Positions 1 through 7,897 of a stretch of DNA of 34,067 nt are shown one piece after another. Below the pieces are notes generated by a model. The model had not been told where the DNA came from. It did no database searches and saw only the letters and a list, made by a program, of their open reading frames with translations. Source of the stretch: Acidobacteriota bacterium (GTDB lineage: Bacteria; Acidobacteriota; Terriglobia; Acidiferrales; UBA7541); contig PMUS01000027.1 in assembly GCA_003166795.1 (NCBI GenBank), positions 1-34,067 of the forward strand, written 5' to 3'. Position 1 is the first letter of the stretch, and each line of letters starts with the position of its first letter. The translations under genes and the position numbers were made by a program.

Positions 1-1
1 A

Positions 2-1120
2 ATCGGGATTGATTCGAGCGAAGGCCGGGTCCGCATTGCCGGGAAAGGACTTGACGGACTGCGGGAGCCGCGCCGGGCCCTTGACGCCGAAAACTCCGGC
101 TCGACAATGCGTATGCTGGCAGGGGTACTCGCGGGACAGCGTTTCGCGTCGAAAATTACCGGCGATGACTCGCTGCGCAAGCGTCCCATGCGGCGCGTGA
201 TCGAACCACTTCGGCAAATGGGAGCCGAAATTCGCAGCCAAGAAGGCGACCGCGCGCCACTCGAAATTCGAGGTGGCGCATTGCACGCTATTGACTACAC
301 GCCCCCAACCCCCAGCGCGCAGGTGAAATCGGCGGTGCTGCTGGCCGGCCTGTATGCCGACGGGATCACGACCGCGCGCGAGACTATTCAAACGCGGGAT
401 CATACGGAAGTCGCGCTGCGCGAATTTGGCGCGGTGATTGACGGTGGCCGCGGCATGATCCGGATTCATCCACGGCCGAAGCTCACCGCGCGCCAACTCG
501 TGGTGCCCAGCGATCTTTCCACCGCCGTCTTCCTGATCGGCGCGACTCTGGTACTGCCGGGATCGTCGCTGATGCTTCACAACGTGGGCCTGAATCCTAC
601 GCGCGCCCGCGTGCTTGATTTTTTCAATTCCATCGGAGCATCCGTCCGCGTGGCGACGGTGCAGATGCGAAACGGCGAACTGGTCGGCGATGTTTCCGTC
701 CGGCATGCGCCGATCGAAGGCGGCACGATTTCCGGCTCGCAGGTGGCGGAGATGATTGACGAGCTGCCCATGCTCGCCGCGCTGGGCCCATTCACCGAGA
801 AGGGAATCGAGATTCACGACGCGCAAGAGCTCCGCGTGAAGGAAAGTGACCGTATCGCGGCGCTCGCCGAAGGTTTGCGGCAAATGGGCGCGGCGGTGGA
901 GGAGTTTCCCGATGGCCTGCGAGTCGAGGGGCGCTCCGCGGGGAAACTACACGGCGCGAAAGTGGATCCGCGAGGCGATCATCGCATCGCCATGGCGCTA
1001 TCGGTCGCGGCGCTCGGCGCGGAAGGGGATACGACCATCCGGGATGCCGAATGCGTCGGGGTTTCTTTTCCTGAGTTTTTTACGACACTCGATCGTCTGC
1101 GCGGCGCAGAGAAGAAGTAG
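2..1120 (+). CDS. aroA: 3-phosphoshikimate 1-carboxyvinyltransferase (EPSP synthase), 5' truncated by window edge
   Basis: The enzyme transfers the enolpyruvyl group of PEP to shikimate-3-phosphate, the sixth step of the cytoplasmic shikimate pathway. The frame is open from base 2, so the true start lies upstream of the window; the ATG at 107 is internal. Family signatures are clear: the phosphate-binding segment ENSGSTMRML just before and at 107, KRPMRRVIEPLRQMGAEI near 180-235, KESDRIAALAEGLRQMG near 839-890, and GDHRIAMALSVAALG near 974-1020. The protein ends normally after a VSFPEFF segment. About 372 codons are present, against about 430 for the whole enzyme, so roughly 50-60 N-terminal residues are missing. 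It converges on the minus-strand gene ending at 1156 with only 35 bases between them. Confidence 0.97.
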   Translation: MGIDSSEGRVRIAGKGLDGLREPRRALDAENSGSTMRMLAGVLAGQRFASKITGDDSLRKRPMRRVIEPLRQMGAEIRSQEGDRAPLEIRGGALHAIDYTPPTPSAQVKSAVLLAGLYADGITTARETIQTRDHTEVALREFGAVIDGGRGMIRIHPRPKLTARQLVVPSDLSTAVFLIGATLVLPGSSLMLHNVGLNPTRARVLDFFNSIGASVRVATVQMRNGELVGDVSVRHAPIEGGTISGSQVAEMIDELPMLAALGPFTEKGIEIHDAQELRVKESDRIAALAEGLRQMGAAVEEFPDGLRVEGRSAGKLHGAKVDPRGDHRIAMALSVAALGAEGDTTIRDAECVGVSFPEFFTTLDRLRGAEKK

Positions 1121-1155
1121 GCGGGCGAATTGTCCGTGGCCCGTTCCGCCGCGAA

Positions 1156-2526
1156 TCAAGAAGATTTGTGCAACGAGATTGTGCCGTAGCTTGTTGTTAT
1201 TGTGATTTTGGGGGCAGGCGCTCCGGATTTCATCCCGAATTGGCCGTCCAAGCGTCCGTCTTTTTCCTCGCCTGTCGTTTTCAGCGAAGGATCCTGGAAC
1301 TCGCTTTCCACTTCACCCGACCGCGAGAACGCGGAAATCTGGAAGCTCGATCTTCCCGGCAGCGTGACGTCCACTTCGCCGGAATCGTTTGTGACATCGA
1401 GAGCGTCGCGCGGCGGATTTGCGTACACGATTTTGACGTCGCCGTGCGAATCGATCACGTCGAGTTGCCCCGCCACGTTTTCCGCGTCGATATCTTTGTT
1501 ATGCGTCTGAAGTTTGGCGAATCCCGTGACGTCGGATAACTGAATGTCACCTGAATCCATCTCGAGCCGCCCGTTCAATTGCGCGATCGTAAGATCGGCC
1601 CACGGCGATGTAACTCGGGTCGTCCCCTTCACCTTGCGAACGATGGTTGATCCCAGGAAAGGCCCGTCGAGGGTTGCGTTACCCGCTACCTCTCCGATTT
1701 CCACGTCGTTTCCGCGTCCCCTTAACGCCACGTTCCCGGCGACGCCGGTAATTCGAACGTCGCCCTTCTGCAACTGAGCGGCAACGTCGGAAGCCGCGTC
1801 GTGGATTTCGATGTCGCCAGCTTCGGTGCTCGCATCCACCACTCCCGCGATTCCTGACGCGTTAATGTCGCCGTGGGGCGTGTGGAGTGTAACGCTCGCC
1901 GACTTCGGCAGCTGCACGTCGAGATCAACGCCCACTGTTTCGTGGAAATCGCTCTGGTGCACCGGGTGGATACTGTAACCATTGCCCGTCTGCTCGATCA
2001 CGATCTCGACATCCTTCATTCGGTCGTCGGCTGCGGATTCGTTCGCTCCCGCTGCGGATTCGTTGAAGCTGACCCGCAGGTCGTTTCCTCCGTTCCCATG
2101 GACCGTGATGTTGCCGCGCCCCGTCTCAATCGCAACGTGTGATCCGGCTGGAATCGTTCGAGAGGCAAGCTCCCGGCTCTGCGAATAAGACTGATGAAAA
2201 GGCGCCAGGTCAATGTTCACGCCGGGAAAGCGGCCGTGAATCCAGTCGCGGGAGATAAACGCGATCAGCACGATAGCCAGGAGAACCAGCAGGGCGGCTT
2301 CGCCACCCGAAAGCAGGGGCGCACGGAGCTGTCCAGCGCTTTGCGCCGCGAAGTGGTCAATCAATTTGGCGATTCCCCACAGGATGATCAAAAAGGGCCA
2401 GTAAATTCGCGCCAGGTGGCCGATACCGAATGCGGGGTCGAGCCGGTGAATCAGAAAAATCAGGCCAAGAACAATCAGCAGCAGGCCCGGGAAAATCGAT
2501 CTTCGTCTTTGTAGGCCGTCGGTCAC
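1156..2526 (-). CDS. Membrane protein with LiaF-like N-terminal helices and DUF4097 beta-solenoid domain
   Basis: Last gene of the sigma/anti-sigma operon. Residues about 11-92 contain three hydrophobic segments; the first two (around IFPGLLLIVLGLIFLIH and IYWPFLIILWGIAKLI) resemble the LiaI/LiaF transmembrane domain. Residues about 100-456 form a long beta-rich region with repeated G-D-[IV] turns (such as GDINASG, GDIEIHD and GDVRITG), typical of DUF4097 adhesin-like beta-solenoids. In Firmicutes, LiaF-type proteins sense cell-envelope stress; that role here is inference. I chose the GTG at 2526 (VTDGLQRRRS), 7 bases after the preceding stop. An open frame extends to 2586, but that would overlap the upstream gene and add a Cys/Arg-rich tail with no membrane logic. 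The start is uncertain; the family assignment is good. Confidence 0.85.
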   Translation of the reverse strand: MTDGLQRRRSIFPGLLLIVLGLIFLIHRLDPAFGIGHLARIYWPFLIILWGIAKLIDHFAAQSAGQLRAPLLSGGEAALLVLLAIVLIAFISRDWIHGRFPGVNIDLAPFHQSYSQSRELASRTIPAGSHVAIETGRGNITVHGNGGNDLRVSFNESAAGANESAADDRMKDVEIVIEQTGNGYSIHPVHQSDFHETVGVDLDVQLPKSASVTLHTPHGDINASGIAGVVDASTEAGDIEIHDAASDVAAQLQKGDVRITGVAGNVALRGRGNDVEIGEVAGNATLDGPFLGSTIVRKVKGTTRVTSPWADLTIAQLNGRLEMDSGDIQLSDVTGFAKLQTHNKDIDAENVAGQLDVIDSHGDVKIVYANPPRDALDVTNDSGEVDVTLPGRSSFQISAFSRSGEVESEFQDPSLKTTGEEKDGRLDGQFGMKSGAPAPKITITTSYGTISLHKSS

Positions 2527-2533
2527 GTGTGAC

Positions 2534-2749
2534 TCATGCCCCCGTGTGTCCCTCGCCCGAAGCGGCCGATTGCAGCCACAACACAATCCCGGCGATTACC
2601 AGGAGCACGGGCCAGAGCTCCCGGAAGCCGTAACTCGTAAAACGGCCGAGCAAAAACATCGCGCCGATGGCGATCAACATCAAGGGACCCATGAGTCCGC
2701 GCATATGGCATCGGGCACACATACATTTCGGTTTGGTTTCGTCTGTCAT
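2534..2749 (-). CDS. Small LiaF-like two-helix membrane protein with CxCxxC motif
   Basis: A 71-residue protein starting MTDETKPKCMCARC. Cys9, Cys11 and Cys14 make a CxCxxC cluster before the first helix (around GPLMLIAIGAMFLLG), and a second helix follows (WPVLLVIAGIVLWLQ). The two-helix hairpin with FRELWPVLLVIAG resembles the LiaF-type transmembrane domain present in both neighbours. The start is set by GGAGG five bases before the ATG. The frame remains open upstream to 2842, but that part overlaps the preceding gene. It lies 11 bases after the stop of the B-box gene and 7 bases before the GTG of the DUF4097 gene, so co-transcription is very likely. Function is unknown; metal binding by the Cys cluster is a guess. 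Confidence 0.75.
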   Translation of the reverse strand: MTDETKPKCMCARCHMRGLMGPLMLIAIGAMFLLGRFTSYGFRELWPVLLVIAGIVLWLQSAASGEGHTGA

Positions 2750-2760
2750 GGCGTCCTCCC

Positions 2761-3366
2761 CTAAGGGGTTTTTCTCATCCGGTCCATCAGAATCCAACCG
2801 CCCAGCACGATCAGCCCCACCGGCCACGCTTTGGAGAACCACTCCCGCTCCAGGAGATGGAAATTCGCCAGCAGGAACAACACGCCCAGACCGATCAGTA
2901 TGATCGCGCCAATCGGCTTCCGGCCTTCAACCTGCACCAGGTCCGGCGGCTGCGGCTGTCCCAGTTGGCGCGCCTTCGCCGTGCGGTAGGCCTCGATCGG
3001 CATGTAGAAGTAGAAGCAGCCCAATGCGATTCCGAGGAACGCGTCGAGCTCGCCCGGCAGATCGGAAGAGAGCGCCGCAATGATTCCTCCGAATACAGCC
3101 ACGTGAATCAGCGCCTTCATGTATTCGCCGTTGTAGACCGCGCCGAGCCCGGGAATGAACCCTAGACAGAGAGCGGTCCCCGGGTGCGCGCCGGCACCGG
3201 CCGTCGTTTTGCCAGGCGCTGCTTGCGGCGAAGCAACGATGCCCGCCAGGCAATTTTCGCAGTAGAGGGCGCCGCGCACGTCGCGCGTGCACTCGGGGCA
3301 AAGCGGCTTGCCGCACTGGCGGCAAAAACCTGTGGCGTCTACATCAGCATGTTGTGCACATTTCAT
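2761..3366 (-). CDS. B-box zinc-finger membrane protein with C-terminal LiaF-like domain
   Basis: A 201-residue protein. Residues 3-39 hold a B-box-type zinc finger (Cys3, His6, Cys15, Cys18, Cys23, Cys26, Cys36, Cys39, in the pattern MKCAQHADVDATGFCRQCG). The middle, about residues 60-130, has a Gly/Pro-rich segment (LGFIPGLGAVYNGEYMKALIH) followed by hydrophobic helices. The C-terminus (KPIGAIILIGLGVLFLLANF, then WPVGLIVLGGWILMDRM) is a LiaF-like helix pair. Its ATG overlaps the anti-sigma stop as ATGA, so the two are translationally coupled. The layout suggests a cytoplasmic zinc finger joined to a membrane-embedded envelope-sensing unit; this is inference. The domain combination is clear, the function is not known. 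Confidence 0.85.
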   Translation of the reverse strand: MKCAQHADVDATGFCRQCGKPLCPECTRDVRGALYCENCLAGIVASPQAAPGKTTAGAGAHPGTALCLGFIPGLGAVYNGEYMKALIHVAVFGGIIAALSSDLPGELDAFLGIALGCFYFYMPIEAYRTAKARQLGQPQPPDLVQVEGRKPIGAIILIGLGVLFLLANFHLLEREWFSKAWPVGLIVLGGWILMDRMRKTP

Positions 3367-4100
3367 AGAGGGCTCCTGGGCGCACGGAACGTCGGATCGT
3401 CGGGAAATACTTTCGTCAGCATCACAGCCAATTCAGGGCCGTTGCGCGGGGCGCGGCGGCTCGAGTGCGGAATCGTTTGCGACTTCTCGCGGGGCTCGTT
3501 CGACGGCTGCTGCGGTCCCTGCCCGGGCTGCGGTTCACCGGAGGGGCGTGTCGTCGGCACTGGAATGGGTTCGGACATGGTTTCAGGCTGAGACGAGAGC
3601 CGTGACTCAATTTCGTACACGACCCGCAGGTCGTTCACGAACTTCGCTCCACGCGCGTACGTGAGATGGACCTGGCGGTTTGCACCGCGAACCAGATTCA
3701 GGGGATTCAGACTGGTCTTGGATCCCGAGGAGGCAGCTGCATGAAATACAATCACGAACGAAGCCGCCACCGTTACGATTCCCATTGCGAACCGGGGTTG
3801 CCAGATCACCGGCGCCCACCCGAACCAGCCTGTAGAAACCGGCTTTTGTTTTCGCGAGCCGAGCGTAGCTTCCAATATCCTCCCAGCGAGCTGAGGTGGC
3901 TCTTCCACGGGCGTGGCTTGCTGCATCCGGCTGACCAGTCCGCTCACCTGCGCGACGAGCTTCGTGCAGTTCACGCACCCCGCGGCATGCGCGGAAAATG
4001 CGGCCGATTCCTCGGGCAAAAGCGCCCCGTCGAGGAAATCGCTCAGCCGTTCTTCCGTGAGTGTGCAGTTCCAGTCCATTGGTCTCGATCCCGTGTTCAC
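3363..4100 (-). CDS. Anti-sigma factor, zinc-finger (zf-HC2) type with one transmembrane helix
   Basis: The N-terminal domain carries the anti-sigma zinc motif His38-x3-Cys42-x2-Cys45 (HAAGCVNC), preceded by Cys12 and the LSDFLDGALLPEES helix usual in zf-HC2 proteins. One hydrophobic helix at about residues 104-122 (FAMGIVTVAASFVIVFHAA) would place the N-terminus in the cytoplasm, where it binds the sigma factor, and about 120 residues outside. The outer part ends in a Pro/Gln/Arg-rich low-complexity tail. The start is a GTG that overlaps the sigma stop as GTGA; an in-frame ATG at 4079 (MDWNCTLTEERL) is a reasonable alternative. Adjacency and overlap with the ECF sigma gene make it the probable cognate regulator. 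Confidence 0.9.
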   Translation of the reverse strand: MNTGSRPMDWNCTLTEERLSDFLDGALLPEESAAFSAHAAGCVNCTKLVAQVSGLVSRMQQATPVEEPPQLAGRILEATLGSRKQKPVSTGWFGWAPVIWQPRFAMGIVTVAASFVIVFHAAASSGSKTSLNPLNLVRGANRQVHLTYARGAKFVNDLRVVYEIESRLSSQPETMSEPIPVPTTRPSGEPQPGQGPQQPSNEPREKSQTIPHSSRRAPRNGPELAVMLTKVFPDDPTFRAPRSPL

Positions 4101-4666
4101 GCCGGGCGTACTCCCATTTCGTCCAGGACGCGGGCCAGCTCAATCCGACCCCGGTTGATTCTCGATTTGACCGTGCCCTCCGGAACCTGCAGCACAGTCC
4201 GGATCTCCCCGTAATCGAGTCCCTGAAGATCGCGCAAGATCACTGCCTCGCGCAGTTCCGGAGAAAGCCGCGCAAGGCCGCGTTGCAATTGCGCGCTTAG
4301 CTCGGAGGCCTGCGCCAATTTGTCAGGCATGCGCGCCGGCGAATGCTTTTCCTCGAGCTGCGGCATCGCGTCATCAATCGAATCCGTCATCCGGTCGCGG
4401 CGGGTCCGGCGGTAGTGATCCACCAGAAGGTTGCGCGTCACGCTGGTCAGCCAGGTCGGGAAAGCGCCCTGCGACGCCTGATAACTCGCGAGCGTGCGGA
4501 AGATGCGCAGAAAAACCTCCTGGCTCAAGTCCTCGGCGGACGTCGGATTGCCGGTAAAGCGATAACAGAGGTTAAAGACTCGCCGCGTGTGCCGCCGCAC
4601 AAGTTCCTCCCAGGAAGGCCCGTCGCCCCGGAGACAAAGCTGCACCAGTTGGGCGTCGGATTCCAA
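4097..4666 (-). CDS. ECF-family RNA polymerase sigma factor (sigma-70 family)
   Basis: A 189-residue sigma factor with region 2 at about residues 20-95 (RRVFNLCYRFTGNPTSAEDL, then VFLRIFRTL and TRNLLVDHYRR) and region 4 at about residues 130-180 (LSPELREAVILRDLQGLDYG, then VPEGTVKSRINRGR). It has no region 1.1 or region 3, as expected for ECF type. It directs RNA polymerase to GGAAC-like promoters, and one such element lies 49-74 bases upstream. The start codon is TTG with only a distant GAGG upstream, so translation may be weak; no better in-frame start is visible. It is the first gene of the five-gene operon. It most resembles RpoE/SigW-like sigmas; the inducing signal is unknown. Confidence 0.95.
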   Translation of the reverse strand: MESDAQLVQLCLRGDGPSWEELVRRHTRRVFNLCYRFTGNPTSAEDLSQEVFLRIFRTLASYQASQGAFPTWLTSVTRNLLVDHYRRTRRDRMTDSIDDAMPQLEEKHSPARMPDKLAQASELSAQLQRGLARLSPELREAVILRDLQGLDYGEIRTVLQVPEGTVKSRINRGRIELARVLDEMGVRPA

Positions 4667-4714
4667 TCCGTTCTAGCCTCGCAATCCGCATGACATATCG
4701 GCCTCACAGTATGA

Positions 4715-4740
4715 AACGCAAATCGAAGCCGAAAAGTTCC
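4715..4740 (-). promoter_or_regulatory. Probable ECF-type autoregulatory promoter of the sigma operon
   Basis: Read on the minus strand, GGAAC (4740-4736) is followed after 17 bases by CGTT (4718-4715). This matches the GGAAC-N16/17-CGT pattern typical of ECF sigma promoters. It would start transcription about 40 bases before the TTG of the sigma gene. Self-activation is common for such operons; it is inferred here from the motif alone. Confidence 0.6.
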
Positions 4741-4865
4741 GTACAGCCCGGCATCTTAGGCGTATTGACTCGGCAAACACAAGGAGGGGGTTACCTTCGG
4801 CAAAATAGCCGCATCTAACTTTTGTGTGGGACGCGCCCGTATCAGAGACAATGGTGGACGGGTGT

Positions 4866-6341
4866 ATGCGGCGCTCGTGGACTAAAAACTCGCGTGAGAA
4901 GGGAAGCACTTTGAGCCGCTCGCTCGCAATTGCTCTCGTGCTCTGCAGCTGGCTATGCTGTACCGGCCGCGCTCGCGGAGACGTGGGCATTGTTCTAAAC
5001 GAATCGCTCGACACAAGCGTCGCGCGAATCACAGGGTCCGGACATAGCGCCGTGTACCTGTCGCGCATCTGCCCGGCCTCGCCGGTAAAGCTGCGCCTGT
5101 GCGGGCCGCACGAGCAAGGTTCCGTGATGAGCAATTACACGACTCTGGGCGAAGACAAGCCATTCGAATGGAACATCGTGCCGCTGAGCGTTTTCGTGTA
5201 TGGCGTGCCCGATCCTCAAAGCCGCCCTCTGTTTACGTCGTGGAAGATTAAGAACGCACTCGAAGAAAACTACCGCGAGAAGGTTCTCAGTGACTATTGT
5301 ACCGGCCATTCCTGTCAGACAAGCGGAAAGGCGGAATGGCGGGAGATGGTCAGCGCCTCGTCCGAGCGCACTCTGTACATCCTGATTGTTTCGACGACGA
5401 TTGAACAAGATCGGGCCCTGATCGAAAAATTCAACGACGCGCCCAACGTAAATCACTTCAATGGAGCCACGCGCAACTGCGCCGACTTCACGCGAAATTT
5501 GATTGACACGTACTTCCCCCATGCGGCTCATCGCGACGTCATGAACGATTTCGGGATGACCAGCCCCAAGGCCGTGGCGCGCTCCTTCGCGCGTTACGCT
5601 CACGCGCGGCCGGAGACCCAGTATTACGTGCTTCATTTCGCGCAATTGCCGGGAACGATCAAGCGCAGCACCGAGTGCCGCGACGGAACCGAGCAGCTCT
5701 ACCGTTCCAAGAAGTTGCTCGTTCCCATGGCGTTTTTTGCCTGGCACGAGCTGCCGGTCGCGGTGGGCTCGTATATGCTCACCGGCCGCTTCAATCCCGA
5801 GCACGAGTTTGAGAGCCATGCCACCATCCGCCAAGGAGAGCTTGGCCACGAGATTGAAGTCGCCAAAGATGACGACGATTCCGGAGACGCGCAATTGTCG
5901 GATCTCGAAGCCGCGATGCGGCAGGAACGCGTCCGGGTCGTCGGCAGTGAGAAAGAGTGGGACTCGTATCGCGAACAGTTTGATTCAATCGTCGCGCAGG
6001 CCGTGGACGACCATATTCTCGCCAGCCGCGACTCTCTTGGGCGCACAGCTAAGGACCTCGGCGAAAATGGGAGGCCGTATCTCGACGAGCGCGGCAAGCT
6101 CTGGCTCGAAGTTCAGCGGGATGGCAAGACGACTCACGTCGGCCTGAGTCCCGAGAACCTGCTCGCGCTCGGCTCGGATCGCGCGGTCGCCTACAAGCTG
6201 ATGCTCGCGCACGTTGCGGAGACCCTGAAGAGTCCAGCGCGCCAGCGGGAGACCATGCCCGAGTTCATCGAAGCGTGGAACCTGATGCAACAGGCGCGCC
6301 CTGACGAGAGCGATAAGCCGTCCCTGGCGATGGGGCGCTAA
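4866..6341 (+). CDS. Secreted protein with possible permuted papain-like (LRAT/YiiX-type) His/Cys pair
   Basis: About 491 residues. The N-terminus has basic residues and then a hydrophobic stretch (LAIALVLCSWLCCTGRARG), a likely signal peptide. His60 in GSGHSAVYLS and Cys205 in ATRNCADFTRN occur in the order His then Cys. This resembles circularly permuted NlpC/P60 or LRAT-like hydrolases, where an H-x-[AG]-hydrophobic-Y strand comes first and an N-C helix start follows. I cannot assign a named family. The C-terminal 150 residues are charged and helical (KDDDDSGDAQLSDLEAAMRQ). The start is uncertain: ATGs at 4851 and 4866 and a GTG at 4824 are in frame. I chose 4866 because GGACGGG precedes it and the signal peptide then has a normal length. 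It is transcribed divergently from the sigma operon. Confidence 0.75.
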   Translation: MRRSWTKNSREKGSTLSRSLAIALVLCSWLCCTGRARGDVGIVLNESLDTSVARITGSGHSAVYLSRICPASPVKLRLCGPHEQGSVMSNYTTLGEDKPFEWNIVPLSVFVYGVPDPQSRPLFTSWKIKNALEENYREKVLSDYCTGHSCQTSGKAEWREMVSASSERTLYILIVSTTIEQDRALIEKFNDAPNVNHFNGATRNCADFTRNLIDTYFPHAAHRDVMNDFGMTSPKAVARSFARYAHARPETQYYVLHFAQLPGTIKRSTECRDGTEQLYRSKKLLVPMAFFAWHELPVAVGSYMLTGRFNPEHEFESHATIRQGELGHEIEVAKDDDDSGDAQLSDLEAAMRQERVRVVGSEKEWDSYREQFDSIVAQAVDDHILASRDSLGRTAKDLGENGRPYLDERGKLWLEVQRDGKTTHVGLSPENLLALGSDRAVAYKLMLAHVAETLKSPARQRETMPEFIEAWNLMQQARPDESDKPSLAMGR

Positions 6342-6385
6342 CCAGCGAATTCCGGTCTTGTCCTACCCGGTTATGCAGCGCAAGA

Positions 6386-6637
6386 CTAGTCTTTAGCCGC
6401 GTAGCCGGAGCATTCTAAGACGGGCAACGCTGGATACTTCGGAAATGCCGGGTCCGTGGCGGACAATCCACACAAATAAAATATCGTCTCGCGTTTGGCT
6501 TCAACGCGCCGCGAATGAGCGCAATCGGCGCACAAGCCCGCTTGTTCGCGCTGAGCGCGGCGATCTCGCGCCGGATCGGTGCTTGACGGATGACGAACAC
6601 TTTGTCGGTCCGCGTCGGATTCGCCGCGCTCGTCCAT
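6386..6637 (-). CDS. Small conserved CxxC protein, probably zinc-binding
   Basis: An 83-residue protein whose C-terminal half carries Cys36-x2-Cys39, Cys56 and Cys76. The surrounding pattern is LCADCAHSRRVEAKRETIF, then LCGLSATDPAFPKYPALPVL, then ECSGY. I recognise this arrangement (CxxC, RG/RE-x-x-F-x-x-C, FPKYPxLPVxxCxGY) from short uncharacterised proteins, particularly in Acidobacteriota. Four cysteines at these spacings suggest one structural zinc site. The N-terminal 33 residues are Arg/Asp/Ser-rich and look unconserved, so the real start may be inside; the ATG at 6637 has no clear ribosome-binding site. It ends convergently with the secreted protein. Function unknown. Confidence 0.65.
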   Translation of the reverse strand: MDERGESDADRQSVRHPSSTDPARDRRAQREQAGLCADCAHSRRVEAKRETIFYLCGLSATDPAFPKYPALPVLECSGYAAKD

Positions 6638-6730
6638 GCCGCGAGCATATCACTCCGGTGCGACAACAGCCGAGAGCTGGTCATGCAGGCGCGGGGGTAG
6701 CTCGCGGTTCACGGCGCATCGCGGTCCTTC

Positions 6731-6760
6731 TTGACACTGTCGAAACCTTGCTGCTACGGT
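6731..6760 (+). promoter_or_regulatory. Possible sigma-70 promoter of the flippase-like gene
   Basis: A perfect TTGACA at 6731-6736 is followed after 18 bases by TACGGT at 6755-6760, a weak -10 (3 of 6). Transcription would begin at about 6767, almost on the ATG at 6770, so the message would be nearly leaderless. This fits the absence of a Shine-Dalgarno sequence there. The weak -10 keeps confidence low. Confidence 0.35.
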
Positions 6761-6769
6761 TCCAATCGA

Positions 6770-7897
6770 ATGCTGCGCAAATCCCGTCGGTACCTGCTGC
6801 TCCTGCTCGCTGTTCTGGCCCTGGGGTATTTCCTCTATAGGTTTCGCGACTCTATCACGCTCCAGGGATTCCGGTGGGGGATGGTGGTTGCATCGATCCG
6901 CCAGGCGCGAATTTCGCTTCTGCTGCTTTCACTCGCGGCAATTTACGTTTGCTACGCGCTTCGAGCGTTGCGATGGATGCGATTTTGCCGATGGCTGGGC
7001 CCGACGCGCTTCTGGGATGTCTACGGCGCCACTCTGGCGGGTTTTACCTGCACGTTTTTGCTCGGCCGCGCCGGGGAGCCGATTCGGCCCGTGCTGATTG
7101 CGCGGAAGAGTTCGCTGTCAATGCCCGGCATGTTTGGGGTCTACGTGCTGGAGCGTGTATTCGATATGGCCGCGACGGCCGTGCTGGCGGTCCTGGCGTT
7201 ATTATTGTTCGAGCGGAAGGGAATGGCCGGCGCTGGGAACGATTTGTTGTTAAGGGTTGCGCGCTCGGCCGGCGTGCTGCTCCTGGTGGGTCTCGTGGGA
7301 GTCATCGCATTCCTGATTTATTTTCGATACCACGGAGCGGCGTGGCTCGCGGAAAAATTGGAGCACCCGAAGTGGCGCAAAGGCTGGCGCGAGAAGATAG
7401 CGGCGCTGCTGGAAGGTTTCAGCGACGGACTGCGCGGCGTTCGCACGTGGAGCGATCTCGGGGCGCTCGCCGGATATACTGCGGCGCACTGGCTGCTGGT
7501 TGTCTTCATATATTTGTGGGTGGCGCACGCCTTTGGGGGCGAGCTCGCCGGACTTGGTTTTGCGGGCGCAACGCTGGTGCTTGCGTTCACGATGGTCGGC
7601 TCGGCGGCGCAGCTTCCCGGCGTCGGCGGAGGGTCGCAGTTGGCCACTTTTCTTGTCTTCACGCTGATCTTTGGAGTAGAAAAGGAGCCTGCGGCGATCG
7701 CCACGATCGTGCTCTGGCTGATTTCCTTCGCGGGGTGCTGCCTGGCCGGATTGCCGCTGCTCCTTCGCGAGGGTTGGTCGATGGGAGAACTGCGGCAGAT
7801 GGCGCGTGCAGAGGAACAAGCCGGAGAGGCTGCACTACTCGCCGAGGCCGAGCACGGCGGGAAATTGCAGGCCGACTGGAAGGAGAAGCCGCGGTGA
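6770..7897 (+). CDS. Flippase-like integral membrane protein (LPG synthase transmembrane-domain family, UPF0104)
   Basis: A 375-residue polytopic protein with about eight hydrophobic helices. The family signature is the GATLAGFTCTFLLGRAGEPI segment at about residues 88-105, followed by RPVLIARK and VYVLERVFDM; AAQLPGVGGGSQLATF is the second conserved block. These occur in lysylphosphatidylglycerol-synthase membrane domains and related putative lipid flippases. No LPG synthase catalytic domain follows, so lipid or sugar-lipid transport is more likely than aminoacylation. The ATG at 6770 (MLRKSRRYLLLLLAV) gives a positively charged start before helix 1; an in-frame TTG at 6731 is unlikely. It overlaps nrdR by four bases (GTGA), so the two are probably translated together. 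Substrate unknown. Confidence 0.85.
   Translation: MLRKSRRYLLLLLAVLALGYFLYRFRDSITLQGFRWGMVVASIRQARISLLLLSLAAIYVCYALRALRWMRFCRWLGPTRFWDVYGATLAGFTCTFLLGRAGEPIRPVLIARKSSLSMPGMFGVYVLERVFDMAATAVLAVLALLLFERKGMAGAGNDLLLRVARSAGVLLLVGLVGVIAFLIYFRYHGAAWLAEKLEHPKWRKGWREKIAALLEGFSDGLRGVRTWSDLGALAGYTAAHWLLVVFIYLWVAHAFGGELAGLGFAGATLVLAFTMVGSAAQLPGVGGGSQLATFLVFTLIFGVEKEPAAIATIVLWLISFAGCCLAGLPLLLREGWSMGELRQMARAEEQAGEAALLAEAEHGGKLQADWKEKPR

Noticed and set aside
1121..1155. GC-rich partial inverted repeat between aroA and the convergent gene
   Set aside because: The pairing is interrupted and no T-tract follows, so I do not call a terminator.
4995..5894. 299-codon minus-strand open frame opposite the secreted protein
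   Set aside because: No motif is visible, and the plus-strand gene has a signal peptide and coherent composition.
6382..6393. Perfect 12-bp palindrome AAGACTAGTCTT between two convergent genes
   Set aside because: It overlaps a stop codon, has no T-tract or second copy, and could be chance; too short for a terminator.
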